From: Stutzerimonas stutzeri
GTDB lineage: Bacteria; Pseudomonadota; Gammaproteobacteria; Pseudomonadales; Pseudomonadaceae
Assembly: GCF_002909485.1 (NCBI RefSeq)
Contig: NZ_PPXG01000002.1
Location: 558,001-622,000, forward strand
DNA: 64,000 nucleotides
Direction: 5' to 3'
Part shown: positions 55,322-64,000 of the stretch, piece after piece
Numbering within the stretch: the stretch's first letter is position 1
Layout: each line of letters opens with the position of its first letter
Notes under the pieces: model-generated
Database searches by the model: none
The model's input: the letters and a program-made list of their open reading frames with translations, nothing else
Told to the model about the DNA's origin: nothing
Program-made: the position numbers and the translations under genes

Positions 55322-56416
55322 ATGTCCGTCACCCGCGAAGCTGTGGAAACCGTTCTGCGTCAGTACACCGATCCCCATTTGAATCAGGATCCGGTAAGCG
55401 CCGGTTGCGTACGTTCGATCGAGGTACAGGGTGATCGGGTCAGTGTGCAGCTGGAATTGGGCTATGCAGCCGCGCTGTTTCGCAGTGGCTGGGCGCAGCT
55501 GTTGGCAATGGCGATCGAGCAGCTGGAGGGCGTCAGTCGTGCCGATGTCCAGGTCGATTGCGTCGTGCGTCCGCACAAGGCGCAGGATCAGGTGCCGGCT
55601 CTGGCCAACGTGAAGAATATAATCGCCGTGGCATCCGGCAAGGGTGGTGTCGGGAAGTCCACCACGGCTGCGAACCTCGCTTTGGCACTGGCGCGCGAAG
55701 GTGCGCGGGTGGGCGTGCTGGATGCAGATATCTATGGCCCGAGCCAGGGCATCATGTTTGGCATTGCCGAGGGCACTCGCCCGGAGATTCGCGACGGCAA
55801 GGCGTTCATTCCCCTTGAGGCCCATGGCGTGCAGGTCATGTCCATGGCGTTCCTTTCCGATGACAAGACTCCAATCGTCTGGCGCGGACCGATGGTCTCC
55901 GGTGCGCTATTGCAACTGATTACTCAGACCGCCTGGAACGATCTCGATTATCTGGTCGTGGACATGCCGCCGGGTACTGGCGACATTCAGCTGACCCTGG
56001 CGCAGAAGGTCCCTGTGACTGGTGCGGTGATCGTGACCACGCCGCAGGATCTGGCGCTGCTCGATGCGAAGAAGGGCGTTGAGATGTTCCGCAAGGTGAA
56101 TATCCCGGTGCTGGGTGTCGTGGAGAACATGGCTATCCATATCTGCTCCAATTGCGGCCATGCGGAGCATCTGTTCGGCGAGGGTGGCGGTGAGAAGCTG
56201 GCGGCGCAGTACAACGTTGATCTGCTGGCATCGCTGCCTTTGTCGATGGCGATCCGTAGCCAGGCGGATGCGGGCAAGCCGACTGTGATTGCCGATCCGG
56301 AAAGCCAGATCGCGATGATTTACCAAGAGATAGCGCGTACCGTCGGTGCGCGCATTGCCCAGAGTGGGCAGATCATCGCGCAGTCGATGCCGAAGATCGT
56401 GATCTCCGAGGACTGA
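55322..56416 (+). CDS. apbC: iron-sulphur cluster carrier protein ApbC/Mrp
   Basis: A 364-residue Mrp/NBP35-family P-loop ATPase that carries Fe-S clusters to apoproteins. An N-terminal MIP18-like domain (about 1-80) precedes the deviant Walker A ASGKGGVGKSTTAANLAL (about 106-123). Also visible are YLVVDMPPGTGDIQL and the cluster-ligand motif HICSNCGHAEHLFG (CxxC, about 277-290). The metG-apbC divergent arrangement is common in gammaproteobacteria. A purine-rich ribosome binding site (AGGAG) precedes the ATG. Confidence 0.95.
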   Translation: MSVTREAVETVLRQYTDPHLNQDPVSAGCVRSIEVQGDRVSVQLELGYAAALFRSGWAQLLAMAIEQLEGVSRADVQVDCVVRPHKAQDQVPALANVKNIIAVASGKGGVGKSTTAANLALALAREGARVGVLDADIYGPSQGIMFGIAEGTRPEIRDGKAFIPLEAHGVQVMSMAFLSDDKTPIVWRGPMVSGALLQLITQTAWNDLDYLVVDMPPGTGDIQLTLAQKVPVTGAVIVTTPQDLALLDAKKGVEMFRKVNIPVLGVVENMAIHICSNCGHAEHLFGEGGGEKLAAQYNVDLLASLPLSMAIRSQADAGKPTVIADPESQIAMIYQEIARTVGARIAQSGQIIAQSMPKIVISED

Positions 56417-56474
56417 GCCTGACGGCGGTGGCGCGACGCGCCACCGCCTGTGTTTGGCGGCAAATCGCAGGCAT

Positions 56475-56503
56475 AAAAAAGCCCCGCCGAAGCGGGGCTT
56501 TTT
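56475..56503. terminator. bidirectional intrinsic terminator between apbC and the cold-shock gene
   Basis: A6 run, stem GCCCCGC (56481-56487) and GCGGGGC (56492-56498) with loop CGAA, then TTTTT. It serves the convergent apbC and csp transcripts. Confidence 0.92.
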
Positions 56504-56518
56504 CAGAGAAGACTCAGG

Positions 56519-56728
56519 TTAGATAACCTGAACTTCCTCAGCTTGCATGCCCTTCTGGCCGCGGGTAGCGACGAAGGAAACTTGCTGGCCTTCTTTCAGG
56601 CTCTTGAAACCGTCGCCCTGGATGGCGCGGAAGTGTACGAAGAGGTCGTCACCGGATTGCGGAGTGATGAAGCCGAAGCCTTTTTCATCGTTGAACCACT
56701 TAACGGTACCGGTTTGGCGATTGGACAT
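56519..56728 (-). CDS. cold-shock protein, CspA family
   Basis: A 69-residue single cold-shock domain with RNP1 (KGFGFITP) and RNP2 (LFVHFRAI), as in CapB/CspA-type RNA chaperones of pseudomonads. The ATG at 56728 ([20 protein letters not shown]) is chosen; upstream codons are leader sequence. The A+T-rich stretch upstream (to about 56900) is consistent with a long 5' untranslated region, usual for cold-inducible csp genes. Confidence 0.94.
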   Translation of the reverse strand: MSNRQTGTVKWFNDEKGFGFITPQSGDDLFVHFRAIQGDGFKSLKEGQQVSFVATRGQKGMQAEEVQVI

Positions 56729-57057
56729 TTGATGTCTCCTTGAACCAAGTTTTTGAAAATAAAGTGCGGACTGAAAAGGTCCGAACATCACTGTGTGCAA
56801 GGAGATAGGAGTCGTATCGATATTTGGATCGAAATCTAAACATGTAGCGATTCACGGTGACACATGCAGCAGCAGCCCAGTAACAATACCTTTTTTCTGG
56901 AGCAAAGCGAGCTTTATTTTTGATTTCTTTGCCGAGCGGTGGCCGCCGGGCGTGGCAGGCTCTGCGCTGCACCTACCCGCCATGCTTTAACACGCGCACG
57001 AGGCTCGGTAAGATGCGCGTCTTCACCCGCCCATTTCACCTAATCAGGACGCCAGCC
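56729..57057. promoter_or_regulatory. divergent csp-dcd intergenic region
   Basis: About 330 bp between divergent genes; no gene is supported. It should hold the csp promoter with its long leader and the dcd promoter. No motif is assigned with confidence. Confidence 0.45.
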
Positions 57058-57624
57058 ATGAGCATCAAATCGGACAAGTGGATTCGCCGCATGGCCCAGG
57101 AGCACGGCATGATCGAGCCCTTTGTCGAGCGCCAGGTGCGCAACGAGGGTAGCGACCGGCTGATTTCCTACGGTGTCTCCAGCTACGGGTACGATGTGCG
57201 CTGTGCGGACGAATTCAAGGTGTTCACCAATATCAATTCGGCGACGGTCGATCCGAAGAACTTCGACGAGAAGAGCTTCGTCGACATCAAGAGCGACGTT
57301 TGCATCATTCCGCCGAACTCCTTTGCCCTGGCGCGTACCGTCGAGTATTTCCGCATTCCGCGCAACGTGCTGACCATCTGTTTGGGTAAGAGCACCTATG
57401 CGCGCTGCGGCATCATCGTCAACGTCACGCCGCTGGAACCGGAATGGGAAGGCCACGTTACGCTGGAGTTTTCGAATACTACGACGCTGCCAGCGAAGAT
57501 CTACGCCAACGAGGGGGTGGCGCAGATGCTGTTCCTTGAGTCCGACGAGGAGTGCGAGGTGTCCTACCGCGACCGCGGCGGCAAGTACCAGGGCCAGCGC
57601 GGTGTGACGCTGCCCAAGGCCTGA
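57058..57624 (+). CDS. dcd: dCTP deaminase
   Basis: A 188-residue enzyme that converts dCTP to dUTP. The family core is visible: [39 protein letters not shown] with the catalytic Glu downstream in [16 protein letters not shown], and the C-terminal [19 protein letters not shown]. The ATG at 57058 gives the normal N-terminus [19 protein letters not shown]; the longer open frame runs through promoter sequence. A strong terminator follows. Confidence 0.96.
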   Translation: MSIKSDKWIRRMAQEHGMIEPFVERQVRNEGSDRLISYGVSSYGYDVRCADEFKVFTNINSATVDPKNFDEKSFVDIKSDVCIIPPNSFALARTVEYFRIPRNVLTICLGKSTYARCGIIVNVTPLEPEWEGHVTLEFSNTTTLPAKIYANEGVAQMLFLESDEECEVSYRDRGGKYQGQRGVTLPKA

Positions 57625-57650
57625 AGATCATCAGCGCCTGAGACGAGAAA

Positions 57651-57677
57651 GCCCTGGCCAATGGCCGGGGCTTTTTT
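57651..57677. terminator. intrinsic terminator between dcd and napC
   Basis: GCCCTGGCC (57651-57659) pairs with GGCCGGGGC (57663-57671, one G-T pair), followed by TTTTTT. Located between convergent genes. Confidence 0.9.
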
Positions 57678-57749
57678 ATGGAGCAGCTGCCTGCTCGGTG
57701 GCGTATGCAATGGCGCTCGCCCGGCGGACCGGGCGAGCGCCTCCCGTAT

Positions 57750-58346
57750 TTACCAGCCTGGTACGCCCCTCATGTCTGGCAGCTTGTGCGCGATTCCTTT
57801 GTGGCAATCGATACAGGTTGCCTCGCCGCTGGCCAGAGCAGTGGAATGAAACTCGGACGCTCGCTTGCCCTGTCGAGTGAAATCCATGTAGCCGAAATCA
57901 TGGCAGTTGCGGCACTCGAGTGAATCGTTGGCCTTGAGCCGTGCCCACTCGTGTTCCGCCAGCTCTCGGCGCTTGTCGAGAAATTTCTCACGGGTGTTGA
58001 TGGTGCCGAAAATCGTGCCCCAGACCTCCTTGGAAGCCTGCATCTTGCGCGCGATCTTGTCGGTCCATTTATGTGGCACGTGGCAATCGGGGCAGGTTGC
58101 CCGCACGCCGGAACGGTTGCTGTAGTGAATGGTGTCCTTGATTTCCATGTACACGTTGTCTTCCATCTCGTGACAGGAAATGCAGAAGGCTTCGGTGTTG
58201 GTCACTTCCAGAGCAGTGTTGAATCCGCCCCAGAAGATGATGCCTGCGATAAACCCGCCAAGGGTTAGCGCACCAAGGCTGTAGTGCACGCTAGGCCGCC
58301 GCAGCACGGCCCAATAGCGTTTGAAAAACGACTTGATCGAATTCAT
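57750..58346 (-). CDS. napC: tetraheme cytochrome c NapC
   Basis: A 198-residue NapC/NirT-family quinol dehydrogenase with one N-terminal membrane anchor ([20 protein letters not shown]) and four haem-binding motifs: CISCH, CPDCH, CRNCH and CIDCH. It passes electrons from quinol in the inner membrane to periplasmic NapB and NapA. It is the last gene of the napEDABC operon, 10 bp after napB. Confidence 0.96.
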   Translation of the reverse strand: MNSIKSFFKRYWAVLRRPSVHYSLGALTLGGFIAGIIFWGGFNTALEVTNTEAFCISCHEMEDNVYMEIKDTIHYSNRSGVRATCPDCHVPHKWTDKIARKMQASKEVWGTIFGTINTREKFLDKRRELAEHEWARLKANDSLECRNCHDFGYMDFTRQGKRASEFHSTALASGEATCIDCHKGIAHKLPDMRGVPGW

Positions 58347-58356
58347 TCAGGCCCCC

Positions 58357-58845
58357 TCAGTTTCCGTTAGTGGATGGTGAGGTTTCCCGATACAGCAGCT
58401 CGTCGATGTTCTTGAAGCGATTTTCCACCAGCGGCTTCACATCGTGCTGTGGCACGTGGCACTGCGTACAGAAGTAGCGACGCGGTGCGACAGCGGCCAG
58501 GGTCTGGTGATCGCGATCGGTGTAGTGGGTGATGCTGATCATCGGGGCCTGCGCACGTGCGCTGTTGGCCCTGCTATGGCAGCTCAGGCATTTGTTGGCA
58601 TTCTTGTCGACGTGATAGCCACGGATGCTGTGCGGAATGGTCGGCGGTTGCTCCGGATAGTTGCGCTCGCGTCTGATGTCCTTGTTTTCCTCGTCGTGGA
58701 GTTTCGGCGGAGTGAACTCCTGGGTGATGGTCCCGCCCGGACGGCGACCGTCCGGGGCAGGCGCATCCAGGGGATAATTGGTTTCGGCGGCGATAGCCAA
58801 TCCGAACACCGCGAGCAGGGTCAGCGGCAGTAGGCGAAATTTCAT
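58357..58845 (-). CDS. napB: periplasmic nitrate reductase small subunit NapB (diheme cytochrome c)
   Basis: A 162-residue periplasmic cytochrome. Start at 58845 gives the signal peptide MKFRLLPLTLLAVFGLAIAA; the longer reading lacks sense as a leader. Two haem motifs, CLSCH and CTQCH, with distal His residues nearby (HYTDRDHQ), are typical of NapB. It transfers electrons from NapC to NapA. It starts 11 bp after the napA stop. Confidence 0.96.
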   Translation of the reverse strand: MKFRLLPLTLLAVFGLAIAAETNYPLDAPAPDGRRPGGTITQEFTPPKLHDEENKDIRRERNYPEQPPTIPHSIRGYHVDKNANKCLSCHSRANSARAQAPMISITHYTDRDHQTLAAVAPRRYFCTQCHVPQHDVKPLVENRFKNIDELLYRETSPSTNGN

Positions 58846-58856
58846 GGCGGCTCTCC

Positions 58857-61361
58857 TCAGGCGATGCTGACCACTTCGATCTTCACGGCGCATTTCTTGT
58901 AATCGGTCTGCTTGGAGATCGGGTCGGTAGCGTCGAGGGTTACTTTGTTGATCAGCTTGTTGGCGTCGAAGAAGGGCACGAAGATCAGGCCCATCGGGGG
59001 CTTGTTGCGTCCCCGTGTTTCCACCCGTGCCTGCATCTCACCACGGCGACTGATGACCTTCACCACGCTGCCGCGGCGCGCGTTTAGCTTGCGGGCGTCC
59101 TCGGGGTGCATGTAAACGAGCGCGTCGGGAACCGCCTGATGCAGCTCGTCAACGCGCTGGGTCATGCTGCCGGTGTGCCAGTGCTCGAGCACCCGGCCGG
59201 TGCTGAGCCAGAAGGGGTAATCCTGATCCGGTACTTCGGCAGGCACGTCGTAGGGCAGGGCGAAGATAATCGCCTTCTTGTCGCCATAACCGTAAAACTG
59301 CACCTCGCTGCCGGCTTCGACGTAGGGGTCATAGCCTTCACGGTAGCGCCACTGGGTTTCCTTGCCGTCGACCACCGGCCAACGCAAACCGCGAGCTTCG
59401 TGGTAGATGTCGAAGGGCGCCAGATCGTGTCCATGACCGCGGCCGAATTCGGCGTATTCCTCGAACAGACCTTTCTGCAGGTAGAACCCAAAGGCTTCGG
59501 CTTCCTGATTGGCGTAGCCCTCCGTGATCTCGTCACTGGGAAACTTGTCGACCTGGCCGTTTTTGAACAGTACGTCGTAGAGGGTTTTGCCCTTGAGTTC
59601 CGGTGACTTGCTCAGCAACTCGGCTGGCCATACTTCGTCGACGTTGAAACGCTTGGAGAACTCGACCAACTGCCAGAGGTCGGAGCGCGCTTCCCCTGGC
59701 GCGTTGACCAATTGATGCCAGAACTGGGTACGGCGCTCGGCATTGCCATAGGCGCCTTCCTTTTCCACCCACATGGCGCTGGGCAGGATGAGGTCGGCGG
59801 CCTGGGCCGAAACGGTGGGGTAGACGTCCGAGACAATGATGAACGTTTCCGGATTGCGCCACCCCGGCAGGATCTCCTGCATGATGTTGGGGCCGGCCTG
59901 CATATTGTTGGTCACCTGCGTCCAGTAGACCTTCAGCACGCCGTCCTTGAGTTTGCGGCTCTGTTCCACAGCATGGAAGCCGGGCTTTTCCTGGATGGTG
60001 CCTTCCGGCAGCTTCCAGATCTTCTCCGCGATGGCGCGATGCTTCGGGTTGGCAACCGCCATGTCCGCCGGCAGGCGATGGGAGAAAGTACCGACCTCGC
60101 GCGCGGTGCCGCACGCCGAAGGCTGACCGGTGAGCGAAAACGGGCTGTTGCCCGGCTCGCTGATCTTTCCGGTCAGCAGGTGGATGTTGTAAATCATGTT
60201 GTTCGCCCAGACACCGCGGGTGTGCTGGTTGAAGCCCATGGTCCAGAACGACATGACCTTGACCTTCGGGTCTGCATAGAGCTCGGCCAGCGCCTGCAGT
60301 CGTTCTGCCGGCACGCCTGATTCCTTCGTGGCGTATTCCAGCGTGTAGGTTTTCAGGAACTCGGCGTAATCCTCGAAGCTGATGTCGGTCCAGGTGTTGG
60401 CCACCGCAGCATTCTCGGCTTTGAGTTCCAGCGGGTCCGTTGGGCGAAGGCCGTAGCCGATGTTCGTCGCGCCTTTAGCGAACTTGGTGTGCTTCTCGAT
60501 GAAGTCCTTGTTTACCGCGCCGCTCTGGATGATGTGGTTGGCGATGTAGTTAAGGATGACCAGGTCGGTCTGCGGATTGAAGATCATCGGGATGTCGGCC
60601 AGCTCGAAGCTGCGATGCTCGAAGGTCGACATGACCGCCACTTTGACGTTCGGCGCGCTGAGGCGGCGATCCGTCACGCGGGTCCAGAGCACTGGGTGCA
60701 TCTCAGCCATGTTCGAGCCCCAGAGCACGAAAGCGTCGGCCGCTTCGATGTCCTCATAGCAGCCCATGGGTTCGTCCATGCCGAAGGTGCGCATGAAGCC
60801 GAACGCCGCCGATGCCATGCAATGGCGCGCATTGGGATCGATGTTGTTCGAGCGAAAGCCGGCCTTCATCAGCTTGTTCGCTGCATAGCCTTCCCAGATC
60901 GTCCACTGGCCGGAGCCGAACATACCGATGGCTTCCGGGCCGCCTTGTTTCAGGGCAGCCTTGTACTTTTCTTCCATGATGTCGAAGGCTTGGTCCCAGG
61001 TGACCGGCTGGAACTCACCCTGCTTGTCGAACTTGCCGTCCTTCATACGTAGCAGTGGCTGGGTTAGGCGATCGGAGCCGTACATGATCTTCGACAGGAA
61101 GTAGCCCTTGACGCAGTTGATGCCGCGATTGACCTCTGCCTTCACGTCACCATGAGTGGCTACGACGCGCCCCTCGCGGGTGGCCACCATGACACCGCAG
61201 CCGGTGCCGCAGAAGCGGCAGGGGGCCTTGTCCCATTTCAGGTTGGTGGCATCGGCTTCGGTGACCAGGTTGCTCGCGGTGGAAGCGATCGGCATGCCGG
61301 CCACGGTTGCGGCGATGGCCGCAGCGTTGGCCTTGGCAAATTGACGTCGGGTAAGGCTCAT
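58857..61361 (-). CDS. napA: periplasmic nitrate reductase catalytic subunit NapA
   Basis: An 834-residue molybdopterin enzyme reducing nitrate to nitrite in the periplasm. A twin-arginine signal peptide ([18 protein letters not shown]) is present. The [4Fe-4S] site is [19 protein letters not shown] with the fourth Cys in [11 protein letters not shown]. The Mo-bis-MGD Cys lies in [20 protein letters not shown] (about residue 180). Length is normal for the family. Its start overlaps the napD stop (ATGA). It supports aerobic or denitrifying nitrate respiration. Confidence 0.97.
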   Translation of the reverse strand: MSLTRRQFAKANAAAIAATVAGMPIASTASNLVTEADATNLKWDKAPCRFCGTGCGVMVATREGRVVATHGDVKAEVNRGINCVKGYFLSKIMYGSDRLTQPLLRMKDGKFDKQGEFQPVTWDQAFDIMEEKYKAALKQGGPEAIGMFGSGQWTIWEGYAANKLMKAGFRSNNIDPNARHCMASAAFGFMRTFGMDEPMGCYEDIEAADAFVLWGSNMAEMHPVLWTRVTDRRLSAPNVKVAVMSTFEHRSFELADIPMIFNPQTDLVILNYIANHIIQSGAVNKDFIEKHTKFAKGATNIGYGLRPTDPLELKAENAAVANTWTDISFEDYAEFLKTYTLEYATKESGVPAERLQALAELYADPKVKVMSFWTMGFNQHTRGVWANNMIYNIHLLTGKISEPGNSPFSLTGQPSACGTAREVGTFSHRLPADMAVANPKHRAIAEKIWKLPEGTIQEKPGFHAVEQSRKLKDGVLKVYWTQVTNNMQAGPNIMQEILPGWRNPETFIIVSDVYPTVSAQAADLILPSAMWVEKEGAYGNAERRTQFWHQLVNAPGEARSDLWQLVEFSKRFNVDEVWPAELLSKSPELKGKTLYDVLFKNGQVDKFPSDEITEGYANQEAEAFGFYLQKGLFEEYAEFGRGHGHDLAPFDIYHEARGLRWPVVDGKETQWRYREGYDPYVEAGSEVQFYGYGDKKAIIFALPYDVPAEVPDQDYPFWLSTGRVLEHWHTGSMTQRVDELHQAVPDALVYMHPEDARKLNARRGSVVKVISRRGEMQARVETRGRNKPPMGLIFVPFFDANKLINKVTLDATDPISKQTDYKKCAVKIEVVSIA

Positions 61362-61615
61362 CAGGCGTCTCCTTCGAGGAGTTCTTCGTGGTAGATCAAC
61401 GCGGCATTAAGCACGCCAGGCAATTGTTGGATGTGATTGATGGCAGAGAGGATCCGAGACTCATGCTCGGCCTCCAGCACCACAACCACCTTGCCATTGG
61501 CGTTTTCTTGATGCAGTTCAAGGCCGGGCAGCAGGCGCAGGTTGGCCTTGATTGCGGTCAGCAACTCGGGACGGCAATGCACCAGCAGGCTGGCGATATG
61601 CAGAGGGTGTTCCAT
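61361..61615 (-). CDS. napD: NapD, chaperone for NapA export
   Basis: An 84-residue cytoplasmic protein of the NapD family that binds the twin-arginine signal peptide of NapA and delays export until cofactor insertion. The N-terminal [20 protein letters not shown] and the IHILQ-type beta strand region ([20 protein letters not shown]) fit the ferredoxin-like fold. Stop and start codons overlap with napA. Confidence 0.93.
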   Translation of the reverse strand: MEHPLHIASLLVHCRPELLTAIKANLRLLPGLELHQENANGKVVVVLEAEHESRILSAINHIQQLPGVLNAALIYHEELLEGDA

Positions 61616-61675
61616 TAGTAATTCCGTTTCCGTTGGCAGCAGGGCGCGAGCCCGAATGGATCGGCAGTAAGCGTG

Positions 61676-61855
61676 TTACGCCGGCCCAGGCGGCCCGAAG
61701 ATCATCTGAACGATCCAGACGATGAAGCCGTAGCTGCTGACCAGGACCACACTAAGGATGGGAAACAGAAAGACGATCAGGAATACGAAAAGGCGAGTTT
61801 CGTCGCGCTTTGTCGAAGTGTCGGTGGGGCGGGCGTCATTCGGCGTTACTGTCAT
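61676..61855 (-). CDS. napE: NapE, small membrane protein of the nap operon
   Basis: A 59-residue protein from the ATG at 61855 with one transmembrane helix (VFLIVFLFPILSVVLVSSYG) and the conserved FIVWIVQMIFGPPGP tail. Function is unknown. It heads napEDABC, with no napF between it and napD. Confidence 0.9.
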   Translation of the reverse strand: MTVTPNDARPTDTSTKRDETRLFVFLIVFLFPILSVVLVSSYGFIVWIVQMIFGPPGPA

Positions 61856-62284
61856 TGTTCTACTCCGACTGGCATATAGGGAGTCTAGTCGGAGACAAGC
61901 ATACGGCAACGTTCGTTTCGATTGTTTGCAGGCCCTTGGGCATTCAGATGACCGGTGGCAGGCTCGAAAGCGTCTAGGACGCGGCTGCGCGCTTCGTATT
62001 CATGAGCCTGCGTGGCGGCCCCAAGCGTCTACTACCCGCCGAATAGGATGACTTCCTTTCTGACACGTCCGCGCGCGCCCAGTGGACCATCAGGCCAGTG
62101 GCGCATTGTTTTCTAATGATGGCCAGCGACGTCATCGGGCGTCGCTGCTGGGGCTCCTCTCACCGTCTATTGCTCTCATAGTGAAGACCTCTGAACCGGA
62201 AATGGTGTGACGGTAGCTGTCTGCATGGCCAAGTTTTGAGACTGCGACGCAGATTGCGCTCCAACCGCTTCGCGCTGGAGTAGC
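61856..62284. promoter_or_regulatory. napE upstream and divergent intergenic region
   Basis: About 430 bp without a supported gene. It should contain the nap operon promoter (minus strand) and the promoter of the SIMPL gene. No clear FNR-type TTGAT-N4-ATCAA site was found by eye. Confidence 0.45.
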
Positions 62285-63046
62285 ATGCGTATTCGCTCAT
62301 TTCTATATATGGAGAAACGTGTGACTACAGCACGAATCGGTTTTTTGCCGGCTGCATTGATTGCCGCTGCGGTGGCGTTTGCCGGCTGGTCGGTAGGGCA
62401 GGGCGTGGAGCGTTTTCGCATGGCCGACCGCACGGTGACGGTCAAGGGACTAGCGGAAATGGACGTGAAGAGCGACTTCGCGGTCTGGACGCTGGGCTTT
62501 CGCCGTGGTGGCGATCAGTTCGCCGAGGTGCAGAAGGGGCTGAGCGAGGATCGCCAGCGGGTACTGGACTTCCTCCGCGAGCAGGGCTTTACCGATGAGG
62601 AACTCGAGGTGCGGCCGTTGCAGGTTCAGGATCTCCTGGCGCGCGAATGGGCCTCGCGTGATGTGGCGCTGCGCTTCAACGGCCAGGGCCAGGTGCTGGT
62701 CAAGTCCGAGCGCGTCGATGCGGTGGGCAAGGCGGCCAATGCCATCGATCCGCTGATCATGGCCGGTGTGCAGCTGGATACCGAGATGAACGGCTTTGCT
62801 GGACCGCGTTATCAGCTGCGTGGGTTTAATGAGCTCAAGCCGCAGTTGCTGGAGGCTGCCACCGGCAATGCCCGTGAACAGGCGACCCGTTTTGCCGATG
62901 ATGCCGGTGCCACGCTGGGGCGCCTGAAGAACGCCAACCAGGGGGTGATTCGGGTGATCGATGACGATGGCAGCGATATGGACAGCGGACGGACCGTGGG
63001 GAAACGGCTGCGGGTTGTGAGTACGTTTGAGTACACGTTGGATTGA
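62285..63046 (+). CDS. SIMPL (DUF541) domain protein
   Basis: About 241-253 residues. An N-terminal hydrophobic anchor (LPAALIAAAVAFAGWSVGQG) is followed by the SIMPL domain: RTVTVKGLAEMDVKSDFAVW at its start and GKRLRVVSTFEYTLD at its end. Family members are envelope proteins of poorly known function, some linked to oxidative stress. The start may be ATG at 62285 or 62309, or GTG at 62321, which follows GGAGAA at a good distance. Confidence 0.85.
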   Translation: MRIRSFLYMEKRVTTARIGFLPAALIAAAVAFAGWSVGQGVERFRMADRTVTVKGLAEMDVKSDFAVWTLGFRRGGDQFAEVQKGLSEDRQRVLDFLREQGFTDEELEVRPLQVQDLLAREWASRDVALRFNGQGQVLVKSERVDAVGKAANAIDPLIMAGVQLDTEMNGFAGPRYQLRGFNELKPQLLEAATGNAREQATRFADDAGATLGRLKNANQGVIRVIDDDGSDMDSGRTVGKRLRVVSTFEYTLD

Positions 63047-64000
63047 GAAGCGGGCTGAGCGCTGGGTGTCGTTGCCGGCCTTCGTTTCTCGCTCGGCGTC
63101 CTGCCTCGCGTCCCCTTGCGCGGCGACCCTCGGAGCAGCGATGGAATGAGGGAAGTCTCGTAGCGAGACCCGGATGGCAGGGGCAAGACTTTTGGTTCAT
63201 CGCGCTTTCTTGGGGAAGCAAGGATTGACACCGGACTGGCAAGTTTGGGTGTGTTGAATGAAAGTTTTGTTTTCATTGGCGTTTATCGAGCTGCTTGAAT
63301 GCTTGGTTTCGCCCTGCTGGGCGACTCACTTTTTTCAGTCGCGAAAAAAGTAAGCAAAAACGCTTGCCCCTGCATCCGGCCCTGCGCTTCGCTCCGGGTC
63401 CATTCGCTCCATCGCCGCTCCAGGGGTCGGCTTACAAGGGCCATCCATGGCCCTTTAAGCCTTTCGCCGCATCCCTGCGGCTCAACCCCCTACGCAACGA
63501 TTCCGCTCACCCTCCTGAAGGGGCGTTGGGTGTCGCCTGATGGTTCGTGCAGAAATAAAAAGCCAAGCCAAAGCAAGCATCAACGATCTTCCAGGCAACT
63601 CGGACTCCGTTCCCGTCAGGAGGCCTAGGTGCCCTTCTTCTTTGGTTACTTTCTCGGCGAGCAACGAGATACGGAGCGTAGCGGAGTAACAGCCGCAGGC
63701 TGGCCCGAAGGGCGAGCGAAGCGAGTCAAGTGACTTGGCCGGGGGGCGAAACCAGAAGTGTCAGCACACTCGGTAAGCGCCCTGATCACCAATGTGCAAG
63801 CCCAAACCAAATGGCAGCAACACCCAAACTTGCCAGTCCGGTGTCAAGGAGCCTGTCCCCATGAAATGCGAAGAACCTTTTTTGGGTTCCTTTTTGGGGC
63901 GATTGCCAAAAGGAACTCGCCCAGCAGGGCGAAACCAAGCTCTCAGCCTACTCGCCAATCGCTTCAGTTTCGCGTGGCCAACCGGCCCGACAAATCAATG
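63047..64000. repeat. non-coding region with long-range inverted repeats
   Basis: No convincing gene in 950 bp. Inverted pairs: 63225-63252 with 63820-63847 (28 bp, begins TTGACACCGGACTGGCAAGT) and 63301-63324 with 63917-63940 (24 bp, begins GCTTGGTTTCGCCCTGCTGG). The same order on both arms defines a large palindromic unit of about 720 bp around a G+C-rich, short-hairpin-rich centre. Short ORFs here have odd composition and are not called. Confidence 0.75.

Noticed and set aside
63043..63960. Several short ORFs in the right-end non-coding region
   Set aside because: They sit in inverted-repeat, hairpin-rich DNA, lack ribosome binding sites and have odd composition.

Overview
The window looks like a Pseudomonas stutzeri-type (Stutzerimonas) chromosome carrying a clc-type integrative conjugative element (ICE) loaded with the TOL toluene/xylene catabolic genes. 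The chromosomal part (about 52.0-64.0 kb) holds tRNA-Gly(CCC), rsuA, a CWC-type cysteine-rich protein, metG, apbC/mrp, a cold-shock gene, dcd and a napEDABC periplasmic nitrate reductase operon, which is a denitrifying pseudomonad setting. Family names rest on recognising protein sequence and motifs by eye; no database search was run.

Left part (1-17 kb): the end of the meta-cleavage operon (xylK partial, xylI, xylH), then the regulators xylS and xylR, then the Pu promoter and the complete upper operon xylUWCMABN. Toluene or xylene would enter through the XylN porin, be hydroxylated by XylMA, and be oxidised by XylB and XylC to (methyl)benzoate. The lower pathway ends with XylI/XylH/XylK. XylR (sigma-54 activator, effector-binding) drives Pu and xylS; XylS drives the lower operon, whose promoter is outside the window. 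An IS30 interrupted by an IS3 separates xylH from xylS, and a truncated ISL3 element separates xylR from Pu. The upper operon is visibly richer in A+T than the ICE core.

Middle part (17.5-38.2 kb): decayed IS1380 and ISL3 transposase genes, then a long co-directional block of ICE transfer genes: RAQPRD, TIGR03758, 03745, 03750, 03746, 03749, 03752 and 03751 proteins, a VirB4/TraC ATPase, a frameshifted DsbA-like gene, a RadC-like gene, TIGR03757, 03756 and 03755 proteins, and TraG. A DUF3742 gene, an AbiEi/AbiEii toxin-antitoxin pair and a MobH relaxase follow. The coupling protein and other usual genes upstream of RAQPRD are not in the window.

Cargo hotspot (38.2-49.9 kb), between relaxase and integrase: a decayed IS66, then an IS110 split by a 6,955-bp Tn3-family transposon (38-bp inverted repeats, 5-bp target duplication AACAA). 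The transposon carries tnpA, an odd tnpR, a methyl-accepting chemotaxis receptor and an IS256-family insertion. An orphan FAD-linked oxidase gene follows. The ICE ends with an IntB13-like tyrosine integrase reading away from the 3' end of tRNA-Gly(CCC), the probable attachment site.

The most notable point is that aromatic-hydrocarbon degradation, its regulation, a chemoreceptor and a conjugation module lie together next to an ICE integrase and tRNA target. Several genes carry small frameshifts (ISL3 and IS110 transposases, DsbA-like gene, IS256), which may be real decay or sequencing error.
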